The position numbers and the translations under genes are program-made. A stretch of 64,000 nt of DNA from positions 1 to 64,000 of the forward strand of contig NZ_JAQMYP010000040.1 of assembly GCF_028369295.1 (NCBI RefSeq). Direction: 5' to 3'. Origin of the DNA: Streptomyces sp. HD. Its GTDB lineage: Bacteria > Actinomycetota > Actinomycetes > Streptomycetales > Streptomycetaceae. Positions within the stretch are counted from its first letter, which is position 1, and every line of letters begins with the position of its first letter. Under the pieces are notes generated by a model. That model saw nothing but the letters and a program-made list of their open reading frames with translations. It was not told the origin of the DNA and did no database searches. This document shows, piece by piece, positions 8,245-16,941 of the stretch.

Positions 8245-9768
8245 TCACTGGCAGGTCTTGCCGGTGTTGATGCACTCGACCATCTGGTTCATGAGCTGCT
8301 CGTCGAAGACGTTGACGAAGTCGCCGTGGTCGGTGATCGGCTTGTGCAGCTGCTCGGGGAACCCGTCCACGGAGAAGAACGGGCGCGACTGGCCGTTGTC
8401 GTTCAGGCTGGGCGCGTCCACGTCGTACACCAGGCGTTGCACCAGCTGCGGGATGGCCTGGAAGCCGTTCGGGCAGGCTCCGGTGCGCGGGTCGGCGAAC
8501 GCAACGTGGTCGCGGTGGTTGGCGCTGTCGATGTTCTGGCCGTCCCAGCAGCTCTGGAACTTGGACGTGCGCACCACGCTGCTGCCCTCTGGACAGATCG
8601 GGTACTTGTCCGTCAGCTGCCGGTCCTCGAAGCCGGTGCAGCTCCACGCGGCGTTGGCATTGGCCGTTCCGTTGGTGAAGGCCTTGGCGTCTCCGGTGAT
8701 GATGCGCAGGAACTTGGGCATCGCCACGACCTGGCTGCTCGGGTTGCCGACATACTCCAGAGTGACCTCTGAGGCGGTGAGGATCTTGCCGACGTTGCCT
8801 TCCGCGCCACCGCCGGGCTGGTTGGCGTCGAACTCCTGGGTGCCGTCCTGCAGGCGGAGGACCGGCCAGTAGTACGACGACTTGTCACCCTGGTTCTGGC
8901 AGGTGGTCTCTCCGGCCGCGAAGTCCTGGTTGTCGGCGAAGGCGTCGTTCGCCTGGTTGCCCACGTAGTCGTGTGTGTGGTGCGCCCCATTGTCCACACC
9001 GGGAGCGACGATGATGTTGTCGGAGTTGTAGAGCTTGTTCTCGTTCACGCCGCAGTCGGTGGTGAACTTCCCGAGCGAGGCGTTCTGCTGCTTCTCAGGG
9101 CTGCTGACGTTGGGCTGAACGGTGGTGATGTCCACGAAGTCGGAGGCGGCCGGACCATTGCCGGCAGGACCGTTGCCGGCCTGACCACCGCCGGCGTTCT
9201 CCCCCTGCCCGTTCCCTTGGTCCTCACCGTTTCCCTGGTTCTGGCCCTGGCCGTTCTGGCCCCCGCCGCCCTCACCGGTGCCGGAGGCCCGGAGCGTGCA
9301 GGCGGCGAGGGACTCCAGTCCCTGCGGCCGGTCGGCCACCCGGCCGATGGCGATCGCGATGCGGTCGATGGTCGCGGTCCGCTTGGCCTTCAACGGGCCC
9401 ATGACCGCGTTGTCGGCGAAGCCGGCGTCCTGCTGTATGGCCCGGGTCGAGTTCTGCAACCGCTGGTAGGCCTCCGCGACTTGCTGGTCCAGCTGTGCGA
9501 GTTCCCGGTCGACCTCCGCCCTTGCCCGGTCGGGCACCTGCCGCAGCCGGGTACCGACGTCGGGACAGTCGATGGTGGCGGCCCCCGCCGCCATGGCTTG
9601 GCCGATTCGATCCTGGGGCGAGCTCTTGGTGGTGTTGCCGCCTCCGCTCTCACCGGCCTGGGCGTACACATTCGCGACTATCAGCCCTCCTGCCCCCAGG
9701 GCCGTCGCCGCCACCGCGGCAACAGCCCGGCGGGTCGTCTTCGATCGCTTGCGTGTGTTGCGTCGCAT
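8245..9768 (-). CDS. Secreted DUF1996 domain protein
   Basis: 507-residue exported protein. An Arg/Lys-rich start and hydrophobic stretch (AAVAATALGAGGLIVANVYA, about 16-35) act as the signal peptide. Residues ~55-165 are helical and charged. A Gly/Asn/Gln-rich linker (about 170-205) leads to the DUF1996 domain (about 225-490) with its Trp, Cys and HTHDY elements (NGAHHTHDYVGN, YYWPVLR, FPRFL-like MPKFLRI, NHRDHVAF). DUF1996 proteins are common in fungi and actinomycetes; their activity is unknown and metal or carbohydrate binding has been suggested by their His content. A GGAGGAG ribosome site sits 5 bases before the ATG. The gene is monocistronic, ended by the strong hairpin at 8174-8215. 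Confidence 0.85.
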   Translation of the reverse strand: MRRNTRKRSKTTRRAVAAVAATALGAGGLIVANVYAQAGESGGGNTTKSSPQDRIGQAMAAGAATIDCPDVGTRLRQVPDRARAEVDRELAQLDQQVAEAYQRLQNSTRAIQQDAGFADNAVMGPLKAKRTATIDRIAIAIGRVADRPQGLESLAACTLRASGTGEGGGGQNGQGQNQGNGEDQGNGQGENAGGGQAGNGPAGNGPAASDFVDITTVQPNVSSPEKQQNASLGKFTTDCGVNENKLYNSDNIIVAPGVDNGAHHTHDYVGNQANDAFADNQDFAAGETTCQNQGDKSSYYWPVLRLQDGTQEFDANQPGGGAEGNVGKILTASEVTLEYVGNPSSQVVAMPKFLRIITGDAKAFTNGTANANAAWSCTGFEDRQLTDKYPICPEGSSVVRTSKFQSCWDGQNIDSANHRDHVAFADPRTGACPNGFQAIPQLVQRLVYDVDAPSLNDNGQSRPFFSVDGFPEQLHKPITDHGDFVNVFDEQLMNQMVECINTGKTCQ

Positions 9769-10476
9769 GGGGACTCCTCCGAGTTCTCCGATTCAAGTGC
9801 CGCTTCAGTGCTGCTCCTGAGCACCCCGCGGCTGAGCATTCGATGCCGATGCAGCAAAGCCGGACGGCGGGGCGAGGGCGATCACCGCGACCATGACGCG
9901 CAGGTCCACCTCGCCGGACTGGGAGACGACGGCCGAATCGGCCCAACGCCGACGCCTCCGGGCGCCGACCGGCAGAACCTGGACGGTCAGCGACAACGCT
10001 CCGTGTTTGCGCATGTGGCTGATGACTCCCTCCAGTCCTCAAGTTCCGTCGCTCTACCGCGGCTTCGTGATCAGAGTTACGGACGGGACGCTCACGAAGG
10101 CGAGGACTCGGGGGGCGTGTCAGCCTCTCGTAAGGATTGGCAGCGCCGCCCCGTGTGCCACGCCGGGAGAGCGAGCGAACGCGCTCGACGCACCCAGCTC
10201 GCGGGAACTCCTGCTTCCCAGCGGGGGTCCGTGGCAGGCGAGGCCGGGGTCACCGATGGTGTTGGCGCCCGGGCCGGAGTTGCCGGCGGGGTCCGGGAGG
10301 CGTTCCTCCAGATCGTCGACGCCCTCCGGCTCAGAGGGTCGCGCGCAGATGGCTGACGGCTCCAGCCGTAGATCGTGATCTTGCTGTCGTCGCGGCCCGG
10401 TGGAGTGGTCCGTGCGGGGGGGGGATCGTGTCGGCAGAGCACGCATTGCGTGCCGCAGTGCGCTCTGCCGGGGCGG
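9769..10476. other. Intergenic, no convincing gene
   Basis: About 700 bases with several overlapping frames on both strands, none with a ribosome site plus protein-like composition. A minus-strand frame at 9805-10014 has a short hydrophobic stretch but cannot be supported. A run of nine G occurs near 10416. The promoter of the DUF1996 gene must lie at its left end. The stretch may be eroded coding DNA. Confidence 0.4.
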
Positions 10477-11027
10477 CTACTGCTCGGATGGCGACTGTGT
10501 GAATCTCAGGATATTGCCGTACGGATCGATGACCTGCAGTGTCGGCCCTCCGGGCGCGTCCGGATCGATACCGGGACGTACCGGCACATCCGGTCGGGCG
10601 AGCAATTCCTTGTGCAGGGCGGACACATCGCGCACCGGGATCCAGACCACGCTGTTGAGGGCGCCGTCGCCGTGGTGTTCGGAGAGGTGCAGCACGGCTG
10701 ACGAGCGCGATACCTCACGTACAGTGGCATCCCGGGCTCGAACCGGTGCTCCCGGTCCAGGGCGAAGCCCAGGTAGTCGAGGTGGAACGGCAGTGCCTGT
10801 GCGACTGACATGACGCGCAGGACCGGCACGCCCGGGCTGATGTCCGGCGCGGCAGGGCTCCAGGCGCGGCTCGTCAGGGCGGCGAGCACGTTCCAGTCCT
10901 TGGTGCCGAGCTGATGGGCGATCAGTTCGAGCGCGAGGCTGTGCGGGATGTCGACACCCGCTTTGCCGAGGTCTTCGCGCAGGAGCCTGGCGAGCTTCTT
11001 GGCCCGGTCAGCGGTAGGGGACGTCAT
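10477..11027 (-). pseudogene. Glyoxalase/VOC superfamily protein with frameshift
   Basis: The ATG at 11027 opens a frame with the family's N-terminal helical domain (KLARLLREDL...PHSLALELIAHQLG..DWN) and the beginning of the VOC domain, ending in EPGMPLYV. The VOC C-terminal half continues in another frame as VLHLSEHHGDG... to GNILRFTQSP. Inserting one base near 10716-10717 joins the two cleanly (LYV-EVSRSSAVLHLSEHH). It is therefore either a recent one-base-deletion pseudogene or a sequencing error. An intact protein of about 183 residues would resemble bleomycin-resistance-type dioxygenase-fold proteins. Ribosome site GAAAG lies 9 bases before the ATG. Confidence 0.75.
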
Positions 11028-11328
11028 CGCGTCGGCTTTCCACGCGGCCCATCCTGCCGATGCTCGCATTGTCGGCCGGCGCCGCGTTCAGTGAGCCGAG
11101 GCGAGGCGACCCACGGTGCATTCACCCAACCTTGAAAGGCGTGAGCGGCCGGCTGCACCAGGCCGCCACCGATCGCACCGGGTGGCCCGACGCGATGGCA
11201 CCACTGGCGTAGCGCCTCGCCCTCACCTGGTGACTCTGCGGCAGGTCGCGGTTGGGCTTCGTCGAAGAATTCAGCATGTGGCTGGTAGCCCCCCGACACA
11301 CCGGTCAGGGGGCTTTGGCAGGTTGACC
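11028..11328. other. Intergenic, nothing recognised
   Basis: 301 bases between the VOC gene start and the glucanase stop. A minus-strand frame (11024-11299) has no protein character. No hairpin of note was found downstream of the glucanase gene. Confidence 0.4.
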
Positions 11329-12063
11329 TCAGGGGCGGTACGGCGTGTGGGTGATGGAGGAGATCTTGAGGTAGCGGGCGCCGTCAGGGGTGGCCCAGGT
11401 GGAGGAGTCCGGGTTGCCGGGCCAGTCACCGCCGACCGCGATGTTGGCGATGAAGCGCAGGCCCGTCCCGGCCGGAGCCCTGTACCAGGTGGTGCCCGTG
11501 ATGGCGCCGTCCACGGCGAAGTCGATGTGGTCCGGGAACCAGCTGAACGAGTACGTGTGGTACGAGTTTGTCCAGCCGGAGGAGTTCGTCTTCGAGAACT
11601 GCTGCTGGACGTTATTGACGTCGTGGGACGTTTGGTAGACGACGCCCGGGTTCTGTCCCACGATTTCAGCGGCGTCGAACTCCGGCAGCCACGGATTCAG
11701 GTACGCCGCCCAGACGGCTGGCAGCAGTCCGCGCCCGTTGGGCATGTTCGCAGTGAAGCTGTATGTGCCGTACCCGTACAGCGCCGTCGACTCCACGCGG
11801 CCTGAGTGGTAGACCCCACCCCCGGCGTTGTACGCCTTGATCACCAGAGTGTTGCCCTCGTACCAGACGCAGTCCGGCCGGTACGTCTGCAGCTCGTTGT
11901 TGGCGGTCCACCTTCCGTTGATCTTGTTCCAGGAGTTGACGGTCACTGGAGTGCCCCAGGAAGCGGCCCGTGCGGTCTGCGCACCCAGCATCAGTGCGGG
12001 GGGTACGGCCAGTGCGGCACCGAGTATGCGTCTGCGGCTCGGCCTGCGAGGTGGGGGGGTCAT
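11329..12063 (-). CDS. Secreted glycoside hydrolase family 16 (beta-glucanase type)
   Basis: 244-residue endo-beta-glucan hydrolase, probably acting on beta-1,3 or mixed-linkage glucans outside the cell. A twin-arginine-type signal (SRRRILGAALAV, ending ARA-A at 33-34) is followed directly by the jelly-roll domain. The GH16 signature E-x-D-x-x-E reads E128-F-D130-A-A-E133, so nucleophile, assisting Asp and acid/base are all present. Length is that of a bare catalytic domain without a binding module. ATG 12063 has GGAG 5-6 bases upstream; the longer frame start at 12111 is less likely. No operon partner. Confidence 0.88.
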   Translation of the reverse strand: MTPPPRRPSRRRILGAALAVPPALMLGAQTARAASWGTPVTVNSWNKINGRWTANNELQTYRPDCVWYEGNTLVIKAYNAGGGVYHSGRVESTALYGYGTYSFTANMPNGRGLLPAVWAAYLNPWLPEFDAAEIVGQNPGVVYQTSHDVNNVQQQFSKTNSSGWTNSYHTYSFSWFPDHIDFAVDGAITGTTWYRAPAGTGLRFIANIAVGGDWPGNPDSSTWATPDGARYLKISSITHTPYRP

Positions 12064-12473
12064 CGCGGCTCCATTGCTTGGATGAACGAAGGGGGGTGGG
12101 AGCGATCCCATGCTCTACCTGTGGCTGGACTGTAGGATTTAGTTCGATCATTGACAAGATGTGCCGCGTAAATAACCGTCCGCCTTTGGAAGTTGAACGA
12201 GGCATGTGGCGGCCGATTACACCTATGTCCGACAAGCCCCATGCTCAGGCCGCCGATCCTCCAATTCGAGCCCTACCGCATCGACCCGTCCCAGGCGACT
12301 GGAGAGCCTCCACAGTCCGTCTCCTGAGCCGGCGGCGCCCTGGCGTATTCGTCACGAAGGCGCGGTCAGAACCCTCCAGTTGGTCACTTTGAGCATTCCA
12401 GTTGACCGCTCGCACAACGGCCCTCGGCTCCCGCAGGGTGACCACACATGCTCGTAGAACCCACGTGCGTCCC
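12064..12473. other. Intergenic, nothing recognised
   Basis: 410 bases upstream of the glucanase gene and downstream of the hydrolase-like gene. Around 12130-12200 the sequence is locally AT-richer, fitting a promoter for the glucanase. No clear operator or small gene was found. Confidence 0.4.
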
Positions 12474-13316
12474 CTACCCCAGCGTGAGCATCGCCTCGGC
12501 GACCTCGGCGACCCCTGCAGCGGGGATCGCAGTGGCGGCCGCCTCAAGGATGAGCAGACGCGCCCCGGGGATCTCGCGCGCGATTGCCTTGCCCTTGCCG
12601 TCGGGGAAGAACCGGTCGCGATGGCCGTGGACGACGAGTGTGGGGACCTCGATCTCGGGCAGACGCTCCCGCCAGCGGGGTTTGCAGTCGAGCTTGGAAA
12701 ACACCACGCCCAGCTGGTTGGCCATGTGGACGGCGGGGGCGGTGCCGGGCGTGCGGTCCCAGATGCGCGCGGCGAGCGCACGCGCGGCAATGGGGTCGTC
12801 GCCGCGGATCTCCGCACCGGCGGCGGCGAACTCCGCCACCGCCTCGCGGTCGCCCCAATCGGGCATCGGAAGCTTGAACAGCCGGCTCATCGTCGCCCGG
12901 TCGTGGTCGGGGAGGTCGTCGTCGGGCGGGCCAGGGGCGACCGGGCGGGTGCCCACCAGGGTGAGCGCCGAGAATGCGCCCGGATGGTCGAGCACGGCCA
13001 CCTGGGCGACCATCCCGCCGACGCCGATCCCCGCAAGGTGCGCGGGTTCCCCGCCGAGCGCGTCGGCAAGGGCCGCCGCGTCGGCAGCGAGGTCGCGCAG
13101 GGTGTAGGCGGGCGCCTGTGGATCCGTCGTCGTCGACTCCCCGCTGTCGCGCAGGTCGTAGCGCACCACACGGCGCCCACCGGCCGCCAGGCGCTCGCAC
13201 AGCGCGTCGGGCCAGGAGAGCATCGTCGTCCCACCCGCGAGCAGGACGAGTGGCGCGTCCTCGTCACCGAACGACTCGATGCCCAAGGCGATCTCATTGG
13301 CGTGGACAGTGGTCAT
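12474..13316 (-). CDS. Alpha/beta-hydrolase-fold protein lacking catalytic Ser and His
   Basis: 280 residues, most like the RdmC/aclacinomycin methylesterase branch of the alpha/beta hydrolases (AGGTTMLSWPDALCERLAAG, VVRYDLRDSGEST). The nucleophile elbow, normally G-x-S-x-G-G, reads G-I-G98-V-G-G: the serine is glycine. The C-terminal segment that should hold the catalytic His (usually GMGHDLP-like) reads LEAAATAIPAAG without histidine. The acid position (VVHGHRDRFFP) is kept. The rest of the fold appears intact and in frame, so this looks like a pseudoenzyme rather than random decay. It follows the RibD-like gene by 4 bases, so the two are probably co-transcribed. Confidence 0.8.
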   Translation of the reverse strand: MTTVHANEIALGIESFGDEDAPLVLLAGGTTMLSWPDALCERLAAGGRRVVRYDLRDSGESTTTDPQAPAYTLRDLAADAAALADALGGEPAHLAGIGVGGMVAQVAVLDHPGAFSALTLVGTRPVAPGPPDDDLPDHDRATMSRLFKLPMPDWGDREAVAEFAAAGAEIRGDDPIAARALAARIWDRTPGTAPAVHMANQLGVVFSKLDCKPRWRERLPEIEVPTLVVHGHRDRFFPDGKGKAIAREIPGARLLILEAAATAIPAAGVAEVAEAMLTLG

Positions 13317-13320
13317 CCGA

Positions 13321-13938
13321 TCACCCCAGGACGTCGTAGGTCAGGTGCGTCGCGGTCGATGTCGAGATCACGCTCCGCTGGACCAGCGTGAGCGACGCTC
13401 CGCCGGTGAACAGTGGTGTCCCGGCGCCCAGCACGACGGGCGCGAGGTGCAGCGTCAGCGCGTCGACCAGCCCGGCCTCCAGCGCCGAGCGGACCGTGGC
13501 GCCCCCGCCCATGAGGATGACGTCGAGGTCCTGGCCGCTGTCCGCCGACGCCGACTCGGCTCGCTCGCGCGCGGCGGTGACGGCGTCGGACAGACCGGTG
13601 GTGACGAACGTCCAGTCGAGGTTGGCTGTCCGCACCGAGTCGGGCGGCGAGCTCGTCACGACGACGAACGCGGGCGCGCCGACCTCGCCGGCGCCGTAGC
13701 CGACCTTGTCGTCCCAGCCTTTCGGCCCGTCGACCACGTCGAAGAGGTGGCGGCCGAGGACGACGGCGCCCGAGCGGGCGGTCGCCTCGCGCAGGACCCG
13801 GCGGTCGTCGGGGTCGTCGGAGAACGCCCACGTGTGCAGGGCCTCGCCGCCGGTGCCCAGACCGTTGAGCGGGCCGGGGTCGGGCCCGGTGACGAAGCCG
13901 TCGAGAGAGACCGAGATATCAGCGATGATTCGAGTCAT
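13321..13938 (-). CDS. Dihydrofolate reductase / RibD C-terminal family protein
   Basis: 205-residue NADPH-dependent reductase-fold protein. N-terminal TRIIADISVSLDGFVTGP is the family hallmark, GAVVLGRHLFD and the late Gly-rich segment DVILMGGGATVRSAL are the NADPH-binding part, and VDALTLHLAPVVLGAGTPLF is the conserved C-terminal strand pair. The substrate is unknown; relatives in antibiotic producers reduce small heterocycles. ATG 13938 is preferred over 13962 because homology starts at MTRII. It is the first gene of a two-gene unit with the hydrolase-like gene. Confidence 0.85.
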   Translation of the reverse strand: MTRIIADISVSLDGFVTGPDPGPLNGLGTGGEALHTWAFSDDPDDRRVLREATARSGAVVLGRHLFDVVDGPKGWDDKVGYGAGEVGAPAFVVVTSSPPDSVRTANLDWTFVTTGLSDAVTAARERAESASADSGQDLDVILMGGGATVRSALEAGLVDALTLHLAPVVLGAGTPLFTGGASLTLVQRSVISTSTATHLTYDVLG

Positions 13939-14125
13939 GTCAGGGTAGACCCGACCCGCCACCCAATCTCATCGCTCACACACGAAGCGTGTTCCAGACT
14001 CGAACCCGGATGGCACGGCACCCGAAGCGGCATGTCGGGCGTACAGCAGACGTTCGCCCCCGGTGTGCCTCAGAGGCGCATATGTACAGGTCAAAGGGTA
14101 TGACCACGCCGACGCTCGAACCATG

Positions 14126-14680
14126 TCAGGCACCCAGGGGAGCGGTGAAGTCGACATCGGCGGCAGGCAGGACACGGATGTTGCGCGCCGGGAAACTGAT
14201 GTGCCGGTAGATGGCGTTGTGGTGCATGACGGCCCGATCGGACGAGACGAACCCGTCGACGTCCGGACGGGCAGAGGTGGTGTGCCCGTCGGCAACGAGC
14301 ACCACGTCATAGCCACGGCTGAGTGCCTGCCGTGCGGTCGTGTCCACGCAGAACTCGGTGGCGAACCCGGTGACGACCACCTCGGTGACGTCGAGTGCCG
14401 TAAGGAACGGGCCGAGGTCGCTGCCCAGAAAGGCGTCGGCGGTGCCCTTCCGGACGATCTTCTCGCCCTCGCCGGGAGCCAGTTCGGGCACGATCCGCCA
14501 CGCTTCCGTGCCTGGCTCCAGTCCAGGGCCGTCGTGCTGGACGGTAATGACGGGCACATCGGTGGCCCGAGCGCGTTCCCGGAGCAAGGCGATCGTGGCG
14601 ACGGTCTCCTTCGGCCGGTGAGAGATGGCCACGGCGGCGTTCTGCATGTCAAGGACGAGGAGCGCGGGTACATGAGGCAT
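14126..14680 (-). CDS. Isochorismatase-family cysteine hydrolase
   Basis: 184-residue cytoplasmic amidohydrolase-fold protein. The catalytic triad is complete: Asp11 (LVLDMQN), Lys78 (IVRKGTADAF) and Cys111 (ATEFCVDTT). Family members hydrolyse isochorismate, nicotinamide or carbamoyl groups; the substrate here cannot be told. The gene stands alone, with tandem repeats about 64 bases upstream of its start that may be its control site. Confidence 0.88.
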   Translation of the reverse strand: MPHVPALLVLDMQNAAVAISHRPKETVATIALLRERARATDVPVITVQHDGPGLEPGTEAWRIVPELAPGEGEKIVRKGTADAFLGSDLGPFLTALDVTEVVVTGFATEFCVDTTARQALSRGYDVVLVADGHTTSARPDVDGFVSSDRAVMHHNAIYRHISFPARNIRVLPAADVDFTAPLGA

Positions 14681-14743
14681 AGGGGCACCGTAATGGGGTG
14701 CGGATGGGCTGGGCGGGGGACCTCGGCCGGCGCATGTTGCCCC

Positions 14744-14790
14744 ATTGAGTCGTTCGTAGGGTTTCGGATTGAGTCGTTCGTAGGGTTCGG
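14744..14790 (-). repeat. Tandem direct repeat upstream of isochorismatase gene
   Basis: Two head-to-tail copies of ATTGAGTCGTTCGTAGGG plus a TTTCGG or TTCGG tail (24 and 23 bases). The position, 64-110 bases before the isochorismatase start, and the inner TCGTTCG/CGAACGA semi-palindrome suggest a paired operator. No regulator gene is adjacent. Confidence 0.55.
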
Positions 14791-14894
14791 AACACGACGT
14801 TCTTCGCAGTGCAGCCTTCCCGCCCCGTGACGAGCGGGTGGCGGGCGGCCCCGCGCACCGCCTGCCCCGGCCGCGCCTTGGGCTCAGCGGCCCA

Positions 14895-15221
14895 TCAGCG
14901 GCCGAGTGCGTTCTCCAACTGCTTCTTGCTCATCGAGGACCTGCCGTGGATGTCACGCTTCTTGGCCTCCTGGTACAGCTGATCCTTGGTCGGTCCCTGC
15001 GAGCCGCTGTGCGAGCGCTGCCCACCACGCTGGGACGCCGACTTCGGGTCACGGGTCGAGGTTTTGCTCGCGGACTTCGACTCGCCCGACCTGGCCCGTT
15101 CCTTGTTGACCGTCCGTGCGGCGATCTCCTTGGCCCGCTTCGTGGACTCCCCGCGTTCCTGAGCACTTTTCTTGACGTGTTCGTACTGGCGCTCCCGCTT
15201 GGAGCTCGATCCAGCCGGCAT
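14895..15221 (-). CDS. Small basic 'plasmid stabilization'-type protein, copy 1
   Basis: 108 residues, strongly basic and Ser-rich (SSKRERQYEHVKKSAQERG, AKEIAARTVNKERARSG), with a C-terminal SAP/Rho-N-like helix pair (TKDQLYQEAKKRDIHGRSSM..KQLENALGR) of the kind that binds nucleic acid. Similar Streptomyces proteins are annotated as plasmid stabilization proteins without experimental support that I know of. GGAAGGAGAGG precedes the ATG by about 5 bases. A near-identical paralog lies inverted at 22017-22343. Confidence 0.75.
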   Translation of the reverse strand: MPAGSSSKRERQYEHVKKSAQERGESTKRAKEIAARTVNKERARSGESKSASKTSTRDPKSASQRGGQRSHSGSQGPTKDQLYQEAKKRDIHGRSSMSKKQLENALGR

Positions 15222-15569
15222 GGTGCCTCTCCTTCCTCACACAGATCTCACGGACCTTGGTGAGGTATCCCCATCGAACCTCACCAGGCAGCGATGGTCA
15301 GTCGGTCCTGATCACGGGTGCTCGGTCCGTTGATCCGGGGCACTCCTCCACCTTCGCCGCCGCCCTGTCCTGGAGCGTGGCGCCGCCTTTTTGTGTGACG
15401 TTCGGGTCGACGAGTTCCCTGAAGGGCTCATCCGAAGCACACGCACCCGGCGTGCCTTGCGCCGACCTGGGGACCTTTCGACGACCGCTCGGCCGGGTGA
15501 GGGAAGAGCGGGGCGCGGTGGGCGCTCGCGTCGGGCTCATTGCGGTGTACTGCGGTAGGAGGTGGACCG
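15222..15569. other. Intergenic, nothing recognised
   Basis: 348 bases between two divergently transcribed genes (small basic protein to the left, lipoprotein to the right). It must carry both promoters. A locally TG-rich segment near 15390-15400 was seen, but no repeat or palindrome stood out. Confidence 0.4.
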
Positions 15570-15980
15570 ATGGCCGGGCGAAGACGCGGTGTGGCGCTGT
15601 GTGTCCTGCTGGCCGTCGGCGTCGTCGCGGGCTGCGGCACGGTGCAGGAGCGGCAGGACGACGTACGCGACACCGCGGCCGCGTTCGAGCAGGCCCTCGG
15701 TGAAGGGGCATACGACCGTGTGTGCGCCGTTCTCGCGCCGGCGACCGTGGAGGAGTTGGAGCAGTCGGCCGGCAGCCCGTGCCCGCAGGCGGTGAGCGAG
15801 GAGTCTCTGGCGCCGGGGGGTGCCGTACGGCGGACGGATGTGTACGGCAACCAGGCACGGGCGGTGCTCTCCTCGGACACCCTGTTCCTGTCCCGCTTCA
15901 CCGCCGGCTGGAAGGTCGTGGCCGCCGGCTGCGCGCCCCAGCCGCACGAACCGTACCGGTGCCGGATCAAGGGCGGGTGA
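15570..15980 (+). CDS. Small lipoprotein, unknown function
   Basis: 136-residue exported lipoprotein. Signal MAGRRRGVALCVLLAVGVVAGC ends in a lipobox (VVAGC, Cys about 22). The mature part has a helical first half (AAAFEQALGEGAYDRVCAVL...TVEELEQS) and three more Cys (VCAVL, SPCPQ, AGCAPQ, with a final RCRIK). An AGGAGG ribosome site lies 7 bases before ATG 15570, which rules out the longer frame. Mature topology resembles small Streptomyces lipoproteins that accompany membrane genes, such as the two downstream. Confidence 0.75.
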   Translation: MAGRRRGVALCVLLAVGVVAGCGTVQERQDDVRDTAAAFEQALGEGAYDRVCAVLAPATVEELEQSAGSPCPQAVSEESLAPGGAVRRTDVYGNQARAVLSSDTLFLSRFTAGWKVVAAGCAPQPHEPYRCRIKGG

Positions 15981-15993
15981 GCTGGTGAGGGTC

Positions 15994-16068
15994 ATGTTCA
16001 CTTTGATCGTCGCGATCATTACGGTCGGTCTCGTCTACCTGGCGGCCCTGGGACTGATGCACCGATGA
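15994..16068 (+). CDS. Single-helix 24-residue membrane peptide
   Basis: MFTLIVAIITVGLVYLAALG with a short LMHR tail: one hydrophobic helix and a positively charged end. Its TGA overlaps the ATG of the DUF6766 gene (ATGA), so the two are translationally coupled. GGTGAGG is 4-5 bases before the ATG; GTG 15985 is an alternative start. Too short for routine gene calling, but the coupling and the helix support it. Probably a small subunit or partner of the next protein (inference). Confidence 0.6.
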   Translation: MFTLIVAIITVGLVYLAALGLMHR

Positions 16069-16784
16069 CCGAGCACTCGTCCCGGACCACCCCGCCCACC
16101 CACCGGGGCCTGCTGGGCTTCGTGCGGGACAACGGGCTCGGGCTCTTCTTCACCATCGCGTTCCTGCTGGCTCTGATCGGTCAGGCGATCGCCGGACACG
16201 CCGACTTCAACAACCAGATGGCCACCGACCAGCTCCAGCAGATCTCTCTCGGCAAGTACGTCACCACGTCCGACTTCGCAGTCGACGTGGCCGAGAACTG
16301 GCAGTCGGAGTACCTGCAGTTCTTCCTCTATGTAGGCGTGACCGTCTGGCTGCTGCAACGCGGTTCCCCGGAGTCCAAGGAACTACACAAGGGCGGCACA
16401 GAGTCCGACGAGGACCAGCTGGTCGGTGAGTACGCCAAGGAGGGCTCGCCCAAGTGGGCCAGGGCCGGCGGATGGCGTCGCGCGGTGTACTCGCACTCCC
16501 TGCTGCTGGCCATGGGTACGATCTTCCTGCTGTCCTGGCTGGTCCAGTCGATCACCGGCGTGGCCGCCTACAACGAACAGCGGCTGCGGGAGCTGCAGGC
16601 CCCGCTGAGCTGGGCCGACTACCTCGGTGCCGCGGATTTCTGGAACCGCACCCTGCAGAACTGGCAGTCCGAACTGCTCGCCGTCGCCTCAATGGCCGTG
16701 CTGTCGATCTACCTGCGGCAACGAGGCTCCCCGGAATCGAAGCCGGTCGGAGCCGCCCACGGCGCCACCGGCGTGGAGGGGTGA
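16065..16784 (+). CDS. DUF6766 family membrane protein
   Basis: 239 residues with four predicted helices arranged as two repeats: LGLFFTIAFLLALIGQAIAG and YLQFFLYVGVTVWLLQRGSPES in the first half, SLLLAMGTIFLLSWLVQSITG and ELLAVASMAVLSIYLRQRGSPES in the second. Each half ends in the same motif (W...LQRGSPESK and YLRQRGSPESK) preceded by NWQSE. The repeat suggests an internal duplication. Function is unknown. Coupled to the upstream 24-residue membrane peptide and lipoprotein, it is likely part of an envelope complex. Confidence 0.8.
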   Translation: MTEHSSRTTPPTHRGLLGFVRDNGLGLFFTIAFLLALIGQAIAGHADFNNQMATDQLQQISLGKYVTTSDFAVDVAENWQSEYLQFFLYVGVTVWLLQRGSPESKELHKGGTESDEDQLVGEYAKEGSPKWARAGGWRRAVYSHSLLLAMGTIFLLSWLVQSITGVAAYNEQRLRELQAPLSWADYLGAADFWNRTLQNWQSELLAVASMAVLSIYLRQRGSPESKPVGAAHGATGVEG

Positions 16785-16941
16785 GGCTACGGAAGGAAAG
16801 TCCGGTGTGCGCCCAATTCACATATGGGGCAGCGCAGGCCCGAATACCTCCGGCGACGACGTGGGGACCGGTCACCCACGGGTACTCGGGAGGCTCAGCG
16901 TTGGTGAAAGGTCCGCCGCCCGATGCGCGGAGGGACATTCC

